NCBI GenBank assembly: GCA_034696485.1
Contig: JAQIWT010000621.1
Span: 1-17,075, forward strand
DNA length: 17,075 bases
Origin: Isohypsibius dastychi
Lineage: Eukaryota; Tardigrada; Eutardigrada; Parachela; Isohypsibiidae
Direction of reading: 5' to 3'
Both the position numbers and the translations under genes were made by a program. This document shows, piece by piece, positions 7,382 through 15,912 of this stretch (position 1 is the stretch's first letter; each line of letters begins with the position of its first letter). The notes beneath the pieces are model-generated. The model made no database searches. It was not told the origin of the DNA and worked only from the letters and a program-made list of their open reading frames with translations.

Positions 7382-9914
7382 CTGAAAAAGCTGACCTTGA
7401 ATCAGACAAAGTAATCCATGAAAACCATCTAACTTCTGTTCAACAAGGGAGTGTGGAATCCAGCGTTTTTCAATTCTGCGTCTTGACCATTTCCGGCGGC
7501 CAACTCAACTGTAGCAAAAACTCTCGTGAACAACATAAAACTGAAAATACCGAACAACAAAGGGATCCTCGACATTCACTATCGCTGCTGTAATATCTTA
7601 CACATTTTCATCCTCTTTTGGAATAAACGTACAGCCAAAAGTATTAGAAGAAATTAGACCAAAACGAACCAGTTCCATTCATACTTTGTTGATCACCATC
7701 CGTTCCTGTTGAAGAAGTCTTGTAATTGTTTATTCATATCATCATCAATTTACTCACCTCTCAATTCTAAATTCTCCACCACGGCCTAGTCGAGAAATGC
7801 TGAGCAGAGCAATCCGACAATAAATTCGAAATTTATACAGATTGATCGGCTTATTCTCGTTTGCAATCACTGAATCAGAAATAGATTCTTCTTTCAGAGT
7901 TTCGAAATTGTCAAGAAAACAAAAATTAGTAATGTGTGAAAAATTGATTAATCAAACCTGAAGCAACACACCGGCTGTCCTGAACGAAGCGCATGACTCT
8001 TCAGGAGCTGTAGTTTCAATAGGAACGTTGTCGTTTTCATCATTCAATCCAAGCGACTGATTAGCGGCACCGTTATCATCAGAAATAATCCAACATGAAG
8101 AGAGGTGACCCGGTGAATTAATTCAACTAAATACCTTTAGGAACTATATTGTTGAATGGCGCATCTACTATTTCAACATCTCAAAAACTGGCGTTACGTC
8201 CTCGTGGCTGTCACCAGAAATTACGCTCGGGCTTCAATTCGAAAAAGACTTGAAAAAATAACGGAAAATAAGGTCAATCGTCTCACATACACCTGGTGCG
8301 ACTTGCAGCTTACGGATCTGCCAGAGAAGTGAGAGGAGCGGCAGGATCAGAATAATCACACAGATTAACGTAGCGAAGCAGAGTGCAGCTCCGAGGCTGG
8401 ACTTGACTGTGCGTGAATCTCAATCAATCGTTGGGCGTCAGAACAAACAGGACTGGTTCTTTACAACTAAATAATGAGAATCGAAAAATTTTAAAGTGTA
8501 TTAATACCTAGGAATTTCTAGTTCAGCAAAACAAGTTAAAAAAATTAGAAAAAAATAATCATATCGTAAAAATGAACGAAAATTCAAAACGGGGTAAAAT
8601 TTACCTCGACCATGGTTCACCAAACTGTAATTGACGTATAAATGAGAAAATGTGTTTTTGATATCAATCAATAGTTTAATTCATGAGAAATTGTCAGAAC
8701 AAGCTGAAAATTCGATATTAAGACCGAAGAAATCATTTTTTAAAAAAGGTTAAAATTTACCTCGACCATGATGTTCCAGGCAGCGAACTTATTACAAACT
8801 AGAAACTGGTTATGTATATCGTTAAAACGATTGAAATGTGAGGTGAACAAGCAAACGAGCTCGAAATCTCTTACGTGATCTCTTGGGCTTCAGTAATTAA
8901 AATTCACGAAGCTTAATCCGAATGTTACAAACGACATTAATGCTGATTCCGTATGAAAGAACTTCTACTTACCATAAGAAGTTCGAAGACTTCCGGTCGA
9001 ATAGTTCGGACGATCAGGTGTTTCAAAGTTGATGTCCGTTTCGGATAAGATTGCGCTTGCTGTAGAAACATCGGAGTGAGAAGTTCCCCGAGTACTCGCT
9101 GAAAACAAACACACTAAATTACCGTAACTTCTTTGTTTAGAATGACCTTGAAGAACGAGGAGTCTTGGTCGTTCTGGAATTAGTTACGGTTGATGTTCAT
9201 GTAATCACAAATGAGTTATGTGAGACCAGAAAGATGTTCAGCAGAAATTTCTTAAACCTGAAAGAGAAAGAAAAACCGGCGGATCTGGTGGTGAAGAGAT
9301 GAATCTTCGTCGTAAGAGGACTCGCAACAGTTGATTGCCCTGTATATTGAGACTAAACAAAACTAAGAACTTGCAAACATCGATCGAACTCTCTAAAATC
9401 AGAAAAGATTACAAATGACGAGAAGAAACGTGCTGACTTACCTGGTCTGGATGGGGTCGTTCTTGTCAAAGTCGTGGAAGCTTCAGCTGGCTTTTCAGTG
9501 CTTGCTGAACGACTAACAAAAGCTCTTCCTCAGCTGTTAGTACGTTGTGAGAAACTTAAACTCACCGGGAGTCGGAGAGGTGGATGATTCGCATCATGCG
9601 AGCGAGGCTTTTCCTTCGAACTTCAGAAGCAGAATGTCTTCACATTTGAACGGGTTTCCATCCAGATTCAGTAAAGCTGGGAAGATATCAGAAATAGGAT
9701 AAGTTGGTTGAAAAGTGATCAAGTTCTCGGAAACGTACAAAATAATTATGGAAGGATAAACTCGGTTCTTCACATATGGCCAATCAGCGAACTTCCCACC
9801 AAAGCTGTCCATTCGTCCTGGATCTCGCGGATCGCACACACAAAGTTCATCCCACTCCTCCTCAAAGAAACACTGAGCTTCGCAGATCACGAAAAGTAGA
9901 AGTAAGAGCTTCAT
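7204..9914 (-). CDS. Type I membrane LRR-like receptor, many small exons, one in-frame TGA
   Basis: Exons supported by splice sites and phase are 9914-9566, 9504-9442, 9339-9277 (weak donor GTTTTT), 9098-8973, 8406-8293, then tail exons including 8179-8135 and 8056-7972 (alternatives), 7890-7758 (uncertain end), 7381-7334 and 7301-7204. Nearly all junctions are phase 1. The product has a signal peptide (MKLLLLLFVICEAQC), an LRRNT-like Cys cluster (C25, C27), a short LRR, an LRRCT-like NPFKC (C91...C108), a Ser/Thr stalk, one membrane helix and an NPRYENI tail. Such a layout suggests a cell-surface receptor or adhesion protein; no named family is recognised. An in-frame TGA (9594-9596) interrupts exon 1 just before C108, although the frame continues to a good donor (CCCG|GTGAGT). 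It may be a pseudogene, a nonsense allele or a recoded codon. The complete exon chain is not resolved. Confidence 0.6.
8293..8406 (-). CDS. Transmembrane exon of the membrane protein
   Basis: This 114 bp, phase 1-1 exon has acceptor CACGCACAG and donor CCAG|GTGTAT (GTATGT two bases later is an alternative). It encodes a short polar start, then about 25 hydrophobic residues (LCFATLICVIILILPLLSLL), then WQIRKLQ. The positive charges on the C-terminal side make it a stop-transfer helix with the tail inside the cell, fitting an N-terminal signal peptide. The frame is too short for usual ORF lists. Confidence 0.7.
8595..8614 (+). repeat. 20 bp dispersed repeat, copy 1
   Basis: TAAAATTTACCTCGACCATG occurs here and, identically, at 8751-8770. 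A partial match (AAATTTACCTCGACC) is at 6257-6272. On the minus strand it reads as ATGGTCGAG|GTAAAT, a good 5' splice site, but no phase-consistent exon could be built around it. Confidence 0.75.
8751..8770 (+). repeat. 20 bp dispersed repeat, copy 2
   Basis: This is an identical copy of 8595-8614, 156 bases away, within the intron before the transmembrane exon. Flanking bases differ, so only the 20-mer is conserved. Confidence 0.75.
8973..9504 (-). CDS. Ser/Thr-rich stalk exons of the membrane protein
   Basis: There are three phase 1-1 exons. 9504-9442 (63 bp, donor CCAG|GTAAGT) encodes ASTEKPAEASTTLTRTTPSRP. 9339-9277 is also 63 bp and similar in composition (STVASPLTTK...FTTRS) but its donor is only G|GTTTTT. 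9098-8973 (126 bp, acceptor TTGTTTTCAG, donor ATG|GTAAGT) encodes a Ser/Thr/Asp-rich stretch ending STGSLRTSY. Such sequences are usually O-glycosylated extended stalks. Equal exon length and symmetric phase suggest stalk growth by exon duplication. Confidence 0.6.
9566..9914 (-). CDS. Signal peptide and mini-LRR ectodomain exon (contains TGA)
   Basis: The ATG at 9914 opens a signal peptide, followed by W21...C25-x-C27 and a short LRR (IILYVSENLITF...LLNLDGNPFKC). Compared with the paralogue, the first and last LRRNT cysteines (its C21 and C38) are replaced by Trp and Ser. After C91, sixteen codons lead to C108, and the sixteenth is TGA (9594-9596); the paralogue has the same 16-residue spacing with Glu there. 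After the TGA the frame continues CESSTSPTP into the donor at 9566, in the phase required by the next exons. Confidence 0.65.
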
Positions 9915-10267
9915 TCACGAGAGGGGACTTAAGAAACGATCAAAGTTGAGGAAGTAAGAACAAAGACATTTTACAAGATGGTGATTTTCAAAGTGTGACA
10001 CAGAGGGGTACTTGATTGATTACGTTGATTTGTGCGACATCTGTGGACTCTGGGCAAGCCTTGTCTGACAATCCTATTGGACCCTGAGGGGGTTGCCATA
10101 TTCCGTATGTTAGAAGAGGGGTGGGGGGGGGGTGCTCCAGAATTTATATTTAAAATTCATGTTTAGAAAATATTCCTAAACACGGAATATTTATCATTAT
10201 CTCGACTACTGATTCCGATAAAACTTACGACGGTGCAAAATCAAACTGTATTGTTGAGTAAAAAATT
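9915..10267. other. Intergenic region with G-rich run
   Basis: This lies upstream of the membrane-protein gene and should contain its promoter. A GTG9T run lies near 10123-10133. AT-rich segments near 10141-10200 show no coding character. No TATA box is evident. Confidence 0.4.
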
Positions 10268-10507
10268 TCATGCAGGAAAACCTTCAAACCGGACACTACC
10301 GTGAACGATATTCATGTGTTTCTGCATATTGGATTTTGTGGTTAAAGTGTTTTTGCAAATTGCACAGAATTGGTGACCATACAAAGGTTGATCAACTGCT
10401 TTCGACAATCTCAGGATGAGTTTCAATCGAATTTCGGCTGGCTTCGTAGTTGTATCTTGAACTGGAGTTTCAGGCACACAGAATGGTATTCCTGTAGTGA
10501 ATAACAT
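10268..10507 (-). CDS. C2H2 zinc-finger exon
   Basis: An open frame runs from ATG at 10507 to TGA at 10268-10270. A likely acceptor (TTCACTACAG) lies at 10492, so this may instead be an internal-to-terminal exon starting at 10491 in phase 1. It holds one classical finger, FCAICKNTLTTKSNMQKHMN followed by IVH: C-x2-C-x12-H-x4-H. C2H2 fingers bind DNA or RNA. A single finger close to the C-terminus says little about role. The upstream exons are not established; the exon at 10612-10853 does not splice to it in phase. Confidence 0.45.
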   Translation of the reverse strand: MLFTTGIPFCVPETPVQDTTTKPAEIRLKLILRLSKAVDQPLYGHQFCAICKNTLTTKSNMQKHMNIVHGSVRFEGFPA

Positions 10508-10611
10508 TAGAGCATTTATGAGTGTTGAATAACTTTTCCCTGACTTGCAAGAAATTTCTCCTTGAAGTCATCGAGGACCACACGTCTTCCGGTCAATCAA
10601 AGATCTTGATA

Positions 10612-11473
10612 CTACATCGGAACATGTTGTGAAAGGTTCAACCAATTTAGAATCTGCAGTTTTACGTCATCACAAAAATCTGGTAACTCCTTTTTCAATT
10701 CGATTGCCATGGGTTTCCATCTCTTACGCCCCATCCTTAGCCGGTTGATTCTCTGTATCTCGTCTGGCCTGTGAACCGTGAGGCGTTTTGCCAGGAGCTC
10801 TGTCAATTCTCGCAGGATTTCAGTGTTGGGATCAGCATAGCTTATTCGACACTCTGTTAAAAAAGAACAACAAGATAAGAATTAATCAATGTTTTCATCT
10901 TTTCACTGCATTGCGTAGAGTCGCCAAATATGATGATGTGGCAAGCCACTTTTCGTCAACGAAGCTTCGCGCTTCACCAATAATTTTTCCAGCGTTCCGC
11001 ACAGGATGAAAAGCTCTGGATGTTAAATTACCCGTTCCTGGTCGCTGAATAAAATAATAATGAGTTGGGATATCATTTTTCAGCAGGGATTTCAACGACG
11101 GGGTGTGAACTTTGTGTAGATAGCCGTGAGCGCAACCATTGAAAGTATTTTTCGTGAATGACATTTGTTAGAAAGTGATTTCTGAAAAATTCATGTTTAC
11201 TCTAAAATAACATCATGATTGCATGAGCAATCTCCAAAAACAGTTCATTAGGGAAATCTTGGATTTTTAGAAAAATACACATCAGAGTGACTCACCAGGT
11301 ATATTCCAATCTTGTTCTGGGCGTCTGTCGCAGTTACATCCAAGAATCGCGTGAAATCACTCCTGTACTTGCGGTGAAATGTTTCTGGATCAGTCCGTTA
11401 AATAGGTCCCTCCAACAATGTTCCGCAGTCCACCATATTCTAGTATATTTCCTGATGAATAAAGGTAATGGTG
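10612..11473 (-). CDS. Last exons of an unknown minus-strand gene
   Basis: Exon 11473-11369 (105 bp, acceptor TTTATTCAAG, donor GCAA|GTACAG, phase 1-1) encodes a Trp-rich stretch including YTRIWWTAEHCWRDLF. Exon 10853-10612 (acceptor TTTTTTAACAG, phase 1) encodes a charged helix-like segment (ILRELTELLAKRL, IQRINRLRMGRKRW, LPDFCDDVKLQILNWL) ending in TAG at 10612. The two join in phase. An open frame with ATG at 11164 (to 10895, minus) lies inside the intervening intron and may be an alternative exon. No family is recognised. Confidence 0.4.
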
Positions 11474-11665
11474 CTTGAATAAAAAATAACTGACTGATGC
11501 CACACGTGTTCTGAACAATTCAGATAAAGCCCATACTTGCTCTATTCAAAATAATATGGTAACTGCTTTATTTCTGCTTCATCTCTCAACTTGGCCCAAT
11601 ATGGCTCCAGAAGAGCTTTATTTGCCCTTTTTGCTTTATGTCACCAATTTGATTGCATATTCTGC

Positions 11666-12308
11666 TTATTTCACTTTTATACCGAGAGCCAGATTCGTAG
11701 AACATTCATCAACGATAACATTAATTTTTTCTCTAGACTCATCGTCATGAGCTGTTTCGTGATTTTTGAGGCAGGTCAATGAAACTTTCCAAGGTTTCTC
11801 AGGTCGAGCACGATTGACAAGGATTTGGTGGCATATCTGAGCTTGAGAACGTAGGTAGATGGCTATCGATGGTGTGTTATGCAACCAGATGTTAATCCGT
11901 GAATAATACTCATGCAACTCGCGCAGCTACAATTTGAATGAGTGACCCTCAAGACAGCCTAACCAGGCACAAACTCTCAACGCAGCGCAAGGACTACGTT
12001 CCCAGACATGAACAGACCTGACTTGTTTCGTTTTCGAGCAGAAGGGCCGTGTGCGAGACAAATGCTCGTGATCAGCTGAAGTAGGGATATCATCCTTAAA
12101 AGTCTCAAGAACAGTCTTTTCGCAATCAAAACTTGCTGCTTTTTGATTCTTGTAGAATTCCTCTGAAAACGTCCGTCCCGGTTGCACAGTTTTGCCACAG
12201 GTTCCTCATGAAATGTCCAGTCTGAGTGCAATATCTCAATTCACGCATAATAGATGATTCTCCACAGGCTACATCACTTTCAATAAACACATTGCAAAAG
12301 TCTTGCAT
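11666..12308 (-). CDS. Coding-like minus-strand exons, unresolved
   Basis: Three open segments lie on this strand. 12308-12126 begins with ATG (MQDFCNVFIESDVACGESS). 12154-11927 follows a possible acceptor (GACGTTTTCAG) in another frame. 11926-11666 continues in the same frame as the second segment across one TAG (11927-11929), or follows an ATTGTAG acceptor. A further short piece near 11615 (ALLEPYWAKLRDEAEIKQ) joins the last by phase 1. They are probably 5' exons of the gene ending at 10612, but the chain is not proven. No domain is recognised. Confidence 0.3.
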
Positions 12309-12593
12309 TTTTATATCGGCTCAGTAATTTTCGAAATCAAGATCTGAATCGTTCAACACACAAAAACAAGGCTGGATTGAAAGCTTATTTATCTAACAAA
12401 ATAAATCCATAAATTCGATCACATCTGTACAAAATAAAATCTATGGACTCATCAACAGAAAAATTAACCGTGATTCTGCTCGAAAATGAAATTGTACGTG
12501 TAAAACTGATTACAAACGGAAATCAACAACAGTTTCCCAGTCAGTCGAAATGAGCACAAGAAAACGATCCATCCATAGTCCATCCATCCTACA

Positions 12594-13219
12594 TCACTTT
12601 TTCTTGGGCGGATATGGAGCTGGCCTTGGTGGCTTGACCAACTTGTTGTGATCGCGGAAGCTGTTTCATGAGCCTCAGCCGAGATGAGCGAACGAGTTAG
12701 TAGGAGCTGATAAAATAAGTATGTGAAAGCAACATCTGAATCGTATAAGACGTGTTCTACCTTGTAGAATAACTGGAGTATTCTGAGCGGGGGGAGCTAG
12801 TGCAACGACAGCATCTGAATTTTACTTCATTATGATCACAATCGTATGAAAGCGAATTGTTCTTACCGGGGATAACTACTGCGGCTGCTGGAATCTGCTC
12901 GTTGACTCCTGCATCGGCTACGATGTCATTCTCTTGAGCAGCGATTCTGGCATGCACGGCCACATCTGCATCAATCTCTATATAGGGAACACTTGTTAAA
13001 CTGACAAGATTCAGTAAAATAAAAGCACCTTCGTTTGTTGGGATCTGAACACCCAGATCAAGTCCGGCAGGAGAGTCTATTGAAAACCAAGGTGATTATG
13101 AAAGCGTCTCCATTCGTATTCTGTATCACGTGAGAACTATAAATTCATGAGAACCACGTCCTTCGGGGCTGCAAGAGGAGCGGCGGGAACATTAACGTTT
13201 CCGGCTTGATCATCAACCG
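12594..13219 (-). pseudogene. Stalk and tail exons of the paralogue
   Basis: Phase-1 exons with good sites are 13076-13029 (48 bp, DSPAGLDLGVQIPTNE), 12977-12867 (111 bp, including HARIAAQENDIVADAG and VNEQIPAAAVVIP), 12814-12761 (54 bp, DAVVALAPPAQNTPVILQ) and 12706-12594 (tail). An exon starting at 13219 (AVDDQAGNVNVPAAPLAAPK) has a good acceptor but no in-phase donor. These sequences are Ala/Pro/Asp-rich rather than Ser/Thr-rich. The splice sites remain strong, so decay may be recent or some transcript may still be made, ending at the TGA at 12675. Confidence 0.5.
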
Positions 13220-13377
13220 CTAAATAAAGAAGAAATCTGAGTTCTTACAATTTATCAAGTCGATTCAAGTCTCAACCCCATTCATGTCAATAACCACCTC
13301 GTTCGCAGGCACAGTTTATGTGAAGCACAAGTACCTGGATTAAATGGTTGATTATAGATGTGCCTTGATAGCGGTGT

Positions 13378-13725
13378 CCCACTTTTACCGCTCGCATCCA
13401 CCTTTTCAGGGCGAGAAGCGTGGCGGGCGCATCAAGGAAGCGGGCAGGGGGGGGGGTTACGGGGGGGAGATACCTATCAGTGGGCGTAACGGGATCAGCA
13501 AGCCGACCGCCTATCCGCCTCCGCTTTCATACACTCATTGACATGGGCTTCCATCGAGGCAGCCCCACTTTTTCCGCGTACTCTCGCTTTTCTGGGCAGA
13601 AAGCGGGCGGCAGCTTGTGCAAGGTGGCCAAAAGCGGGGGGCATTTCGATGTTAAAATTCGGCGGGCGGCAAAGCGGGCGGGAAAGCAACGCTTGAGGCG
13701 GTAGCGTGGCGCTCAAGCAGAATTT
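13378..13725. repeat. GC-rich repetitive block
   Basis: This block is much richer in G+C than its surroundings. It contains repeated AAGCGGGCGG-type motifs, G10 and G7 runs (13447-13456, 13461-13467), and two related ~50 bp segments starting CCCACTTTTACCG (13379) and CCCCACTTTTTCCG (13563), each followed by a TTTTC-GGGC-GA motif. No clear terminal repeats or target duplication were found. It lies between the LRR and stalk halves of the paralogue and looks like inserted repeat sequence. Its long open frames are probably by-products of the GC content. Confidence 0.5.
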
Positions 13726-13734
13726 AAACGCGGT

Positions 13735-14107
13735 TTAAGACTTGATCACAATCGGTGTTGTTGGTCGAACTGGCTGAGGACATTCCTTGTACTCGATCAA
13801 GCCGGAGAATCCCAGACCAGTCATTTGATGGCAAGGAATCTTGTTTCCACTCAAACCTAGTTTCTCCAGCTTAGAAAACATGCCGGAGAGAGGATCAGTG
13901 ATCGGACACGTCAAGAATTGGGATAGTCGGGTAGATCCCGTTCTTCACGAAAGGCCAGTCATCGTGTTTGCCGCGAGAACAGTCGGTTCGACCAGGAAGA
14001 TCTCGAGGATTGCAGACACAGGCCTCGTCGCAGACTCTCCCGACGAAACAGTACGCCAAGCACACCGTCAAGACGAAGAGTACGAGTTTTATGATGAATG
14101 AGAACAA
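13735..14107 (-). pseudogene. LRR exon of the paralogue (start lost, frameshifted)
   Basis: From the ATA at 14092 the frame gives a hydrophobic leader (IKLVLFVLTVCLAYCF), then C21, C25, C27 and C38 in the order of a complete LRRNT cap, DWPFVKN, and ILDVSDH before TGA at 13895-13897. In the next frame the protein resumes with DPLSGMFSKLEKLGLSGNKI, PC, then a second cysteine 17 residues later (YKECPQP) and TAA at 13735-13737. The two frames together match the sister exon. The LRR cap cysteines are better kept here than in the sister gene. Confidence 0.6.
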
Positions 14108-14719
14108 CGAGTTGCTATTAGTTTAATTACTTGTCAGTTCAAAGAAAAGAGCCAGGAGTGTGCAACTCGCAGGGTTTCACTTGATTAAACTTGTTTCGGA
14201 TTTCCGGTGATGAATCTGGGTTTTTGTATAGTGAAGATTGATGATCGAGTGAACATCGGGTTCTTTGTAGTTGGCATTTGAGATTATGGAAATTACTATA
14301 CCGAAATATACCTTCGGATCATTTTTAAAAAAGATGAATAACAATTTGCTTTGTATACAACCGTTATAATTTGTCAGTATTTCTGCTCCTTCATTTAAGC
14401 TCCGCATACGGTTGCAAATTTTGTTCAAAAAGACGTTCTATTACAAAATTTTACAATATTTGGAAGCTGAAAGCTCACCATTCGGAACATGGATTTAAAA
14501 TGCGGGAATCAATTGCCATGTGGAAGTAAGTGCGTTTCATGTAACTTTGTTGGTTGTTCGAAATCTTCAGTGCTCTGACTGTACGAATTGAAAACCAGTC
14601 AAAATTGAACTAATGGCGAAGTTAATGTCGTCACAAGCGTTACAGCTACGGAAGAGTGACGCACTGTGAAATGAATTCACTCTCCTGTGGAGCGAGGACC
14701 CCAAAACCAATGACGTCAG

Positions 14720-14808
14720 ACCCCGCGACGACGTCGTGACCGCAATAAAAAATCGCGATACCCATGTTGCAATTCGAGAATAACAACAGTTGACGTCGTC
14801 GCAGGGGT
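14720..14808. repeat. Imperfect inverted repeat with CRE palindrome beside it
   Basis: The arm at 14720-14736 (ACCCCGCGACGACGTCG) is complementary to 14791-14808 apart from one extra base and a terminal mismatch, with a 54 bp spacer. A perfect TGACGTCA lies just outside at 14711-14718, and the arm itself contains GACGTC. It could be a remnant of a foldback element or a regulatory array. Confidence 0.5.
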
Positions 14809-14831
14809 TTCGACTCCCTGAATTTGAGGCG

Positions 14832-14852
14832 CAGACGGTTCTCAGCCGTCTG
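14832..14852. repeat. Short hairpin
   Basis: CAGACGG (14832-14838) pairs perfectly with CCGTCTG (14846-14852) around a 7-base loop. No flanking duplication is seen and no poly-T follows, so no function is assigned. Confidence 0.5.
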
Positions 14853-15912
14853 TATAGTTAAAGAGGATGTGAGAAGACCAGAAACGAGAAAAAAACAGCC
14901 AGCAACAGAAACGAGCAACACCAGACAGAGAGAAACCACCACCAAACTTCACGGGCGCGCACACCAGTTTTCGCTCAGAAAATACTAAATGTATCCACCA
15001 AATTGGATTTTCTGTTTTTTTTTGAGAAGGTTCCGCGAGATGGAAGGAGTTAAGGAAATGAACAGAACGAAAACTCGCAGGAGACTGTTCAGAAGATTTT
15101 ACCAAAAACGAAGTGATGCAAATGGCAGAATGCTGTTTAGCATCAGTCGCAGCACACCCCGCTCAGAACGAGTTCCGTTTGTTCTGTATTGTCTTTTTTC
15201 ATTTCTGTTTCTTCCGCTGTTGAAGCGACAAGATGCATTTGTGGTTTATCGGATTATCAGAATCATCGACAAGCTCGATTGGTGAAGTGGGGAATCCATG
15301 GAAGGAGCTGATTTGCTTTTTTTCGGGCAGTTTTTGAGAGAACATTTTCGGATGGCTGTAGGAAATTCGGAATTTTTTTATTCATCATGTCTGCTCCCGC
15401 TTCCCAGATCTCATTCGTATTTTATCGGTTCCGGGACTAAATTCTACGTAGGAATTATTTTTTTTAGTTCCTTATATTGTCTGGGGGCATTATGGCGATA
15501 TTTTGAAGGGGAGCTCCGGTTCCAGGAATTCCAGTGGACTGCGCCTCTAGAATCCCAGAACCTGTTCCTGCAGGGGACTCTATCTACTACTACTTACATG
15601 ATGAGAGGGAGACTTACATGCAATGCAGATTTAATACATGGATACCCGATACTACTACTTGAAAAGTGTCGTTTTCTCAAAATCATATTCATGGCAGAGT
15701 TCCAGGGTTTTTTTCTAAAAATAGATGTTTTTTTGCGTTTTTACCGTTGAAACTGCGCGAAAATGACGTACAAACCGCTGAAAATCAGGGCGTGAAATTC
15801 TTAAAAATTTAAAGCTCCTGAAAACCCCCGACCGCTGAGTCAGTGTTGCTTACAAGGATTGGGATGGACGTTTGAGAAAAGTCGCCATGGGAGTCGAATT
15901 TAATTTCACTAA

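Larger units (their letters stand above)
12594..14107 (-). pseudogene. Decayed tandem paralogue of the LRR membrane gene
   Basis: The 5' exon (to 13735) and the last exon (12706-12594) match the gene at 7204-9914 in motif order: hydrophobic leader, DxxCVC(N/D)PRD, DWP(F/Y)VKN, LRR, and a last exon with FRDHNKLVKPPRPAPYPPKK comparable to LRDRGSLKPPARFNP. Lesions: the codon aligned with the start Met is ATA (14090-14092) and no ATG is near; the LRR changes frame around 13895-13910; two TGA codons (12675-12677, 12666-12668) interrupt the last exon; no membrane exon is visible. A GC-rich repeat block separates the two halves. Linking the halves into one gene is an inference from order, strand and tail similarity. 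Confidence 0.5.
14108..15912. other. Non-coding region, AT-rich, repeat-bearing
   Basis: No gene is firmly supported over these 1.8 kb. Two plus-strand open frames (14989-15285, 98 codons; 15298-15750, 150 codons) each contain the string ATGGAAGGAG but have no recognisable domain and an odd aromatic-rich composition; I do not call them. An inverted repeat (14720-14808), a CRE palindrome (14711-14718) and a hairpin (14832-14852) cluster near 14.7-14.85 kb. Confidence 0.45.

Noticed and set aside
8750-8810. Small exons ending at the ATGGTCGAG|GTAAAT sites in the stalk region
   Set aside because: Candidate exons (38 and 20 bp) break the phase-1 chain and would not connect to the membrane exon in frame.
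9154-9180. 27 bp exon candidate (CCAG|AACGACC...CAAG|GTCATT)
   Set aside because: In phase but very short, with a poor donor and non-stalk-like residues; could be chance.
12630-12706. Reading the paralogue's last exon in the other frame (starting MKQLPRSQQ) to avoid the TGA codons
   Set aside because: That frame does not match the phase of the preceding exon or the LKPP-type tail of the sister gene.
13344-13716. Open frames of 65-94 codons in the GC-rich block
   Set aside because: GC-rich sequence has few stop codons; the products are low-complexity Gly/Arg-rich and lack any start or splice support.
13841-14101. Plus-strand 86-codon frame opposite the paralogue's LRR exon
   Set aside because: It is antisense to an exon recognised by homology to the sister gene; no independent evidence.
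14646-14945. Minus-strand frame with a leader-like start (VVVSLCLVLLVSVAGCFF)
   Set aside because: It has no ATG (it opens with TTG), the hydrophobic run comes from GTT/CTC-rich repeats, and it overlaps an inverted repeat.
15298-15750. Plus-strand 150-codon frame
   Set aside because: Reasonable length and start context but aromatic-rich, T-run-derived composition, no domain, and close to repeats; left as unsupported.
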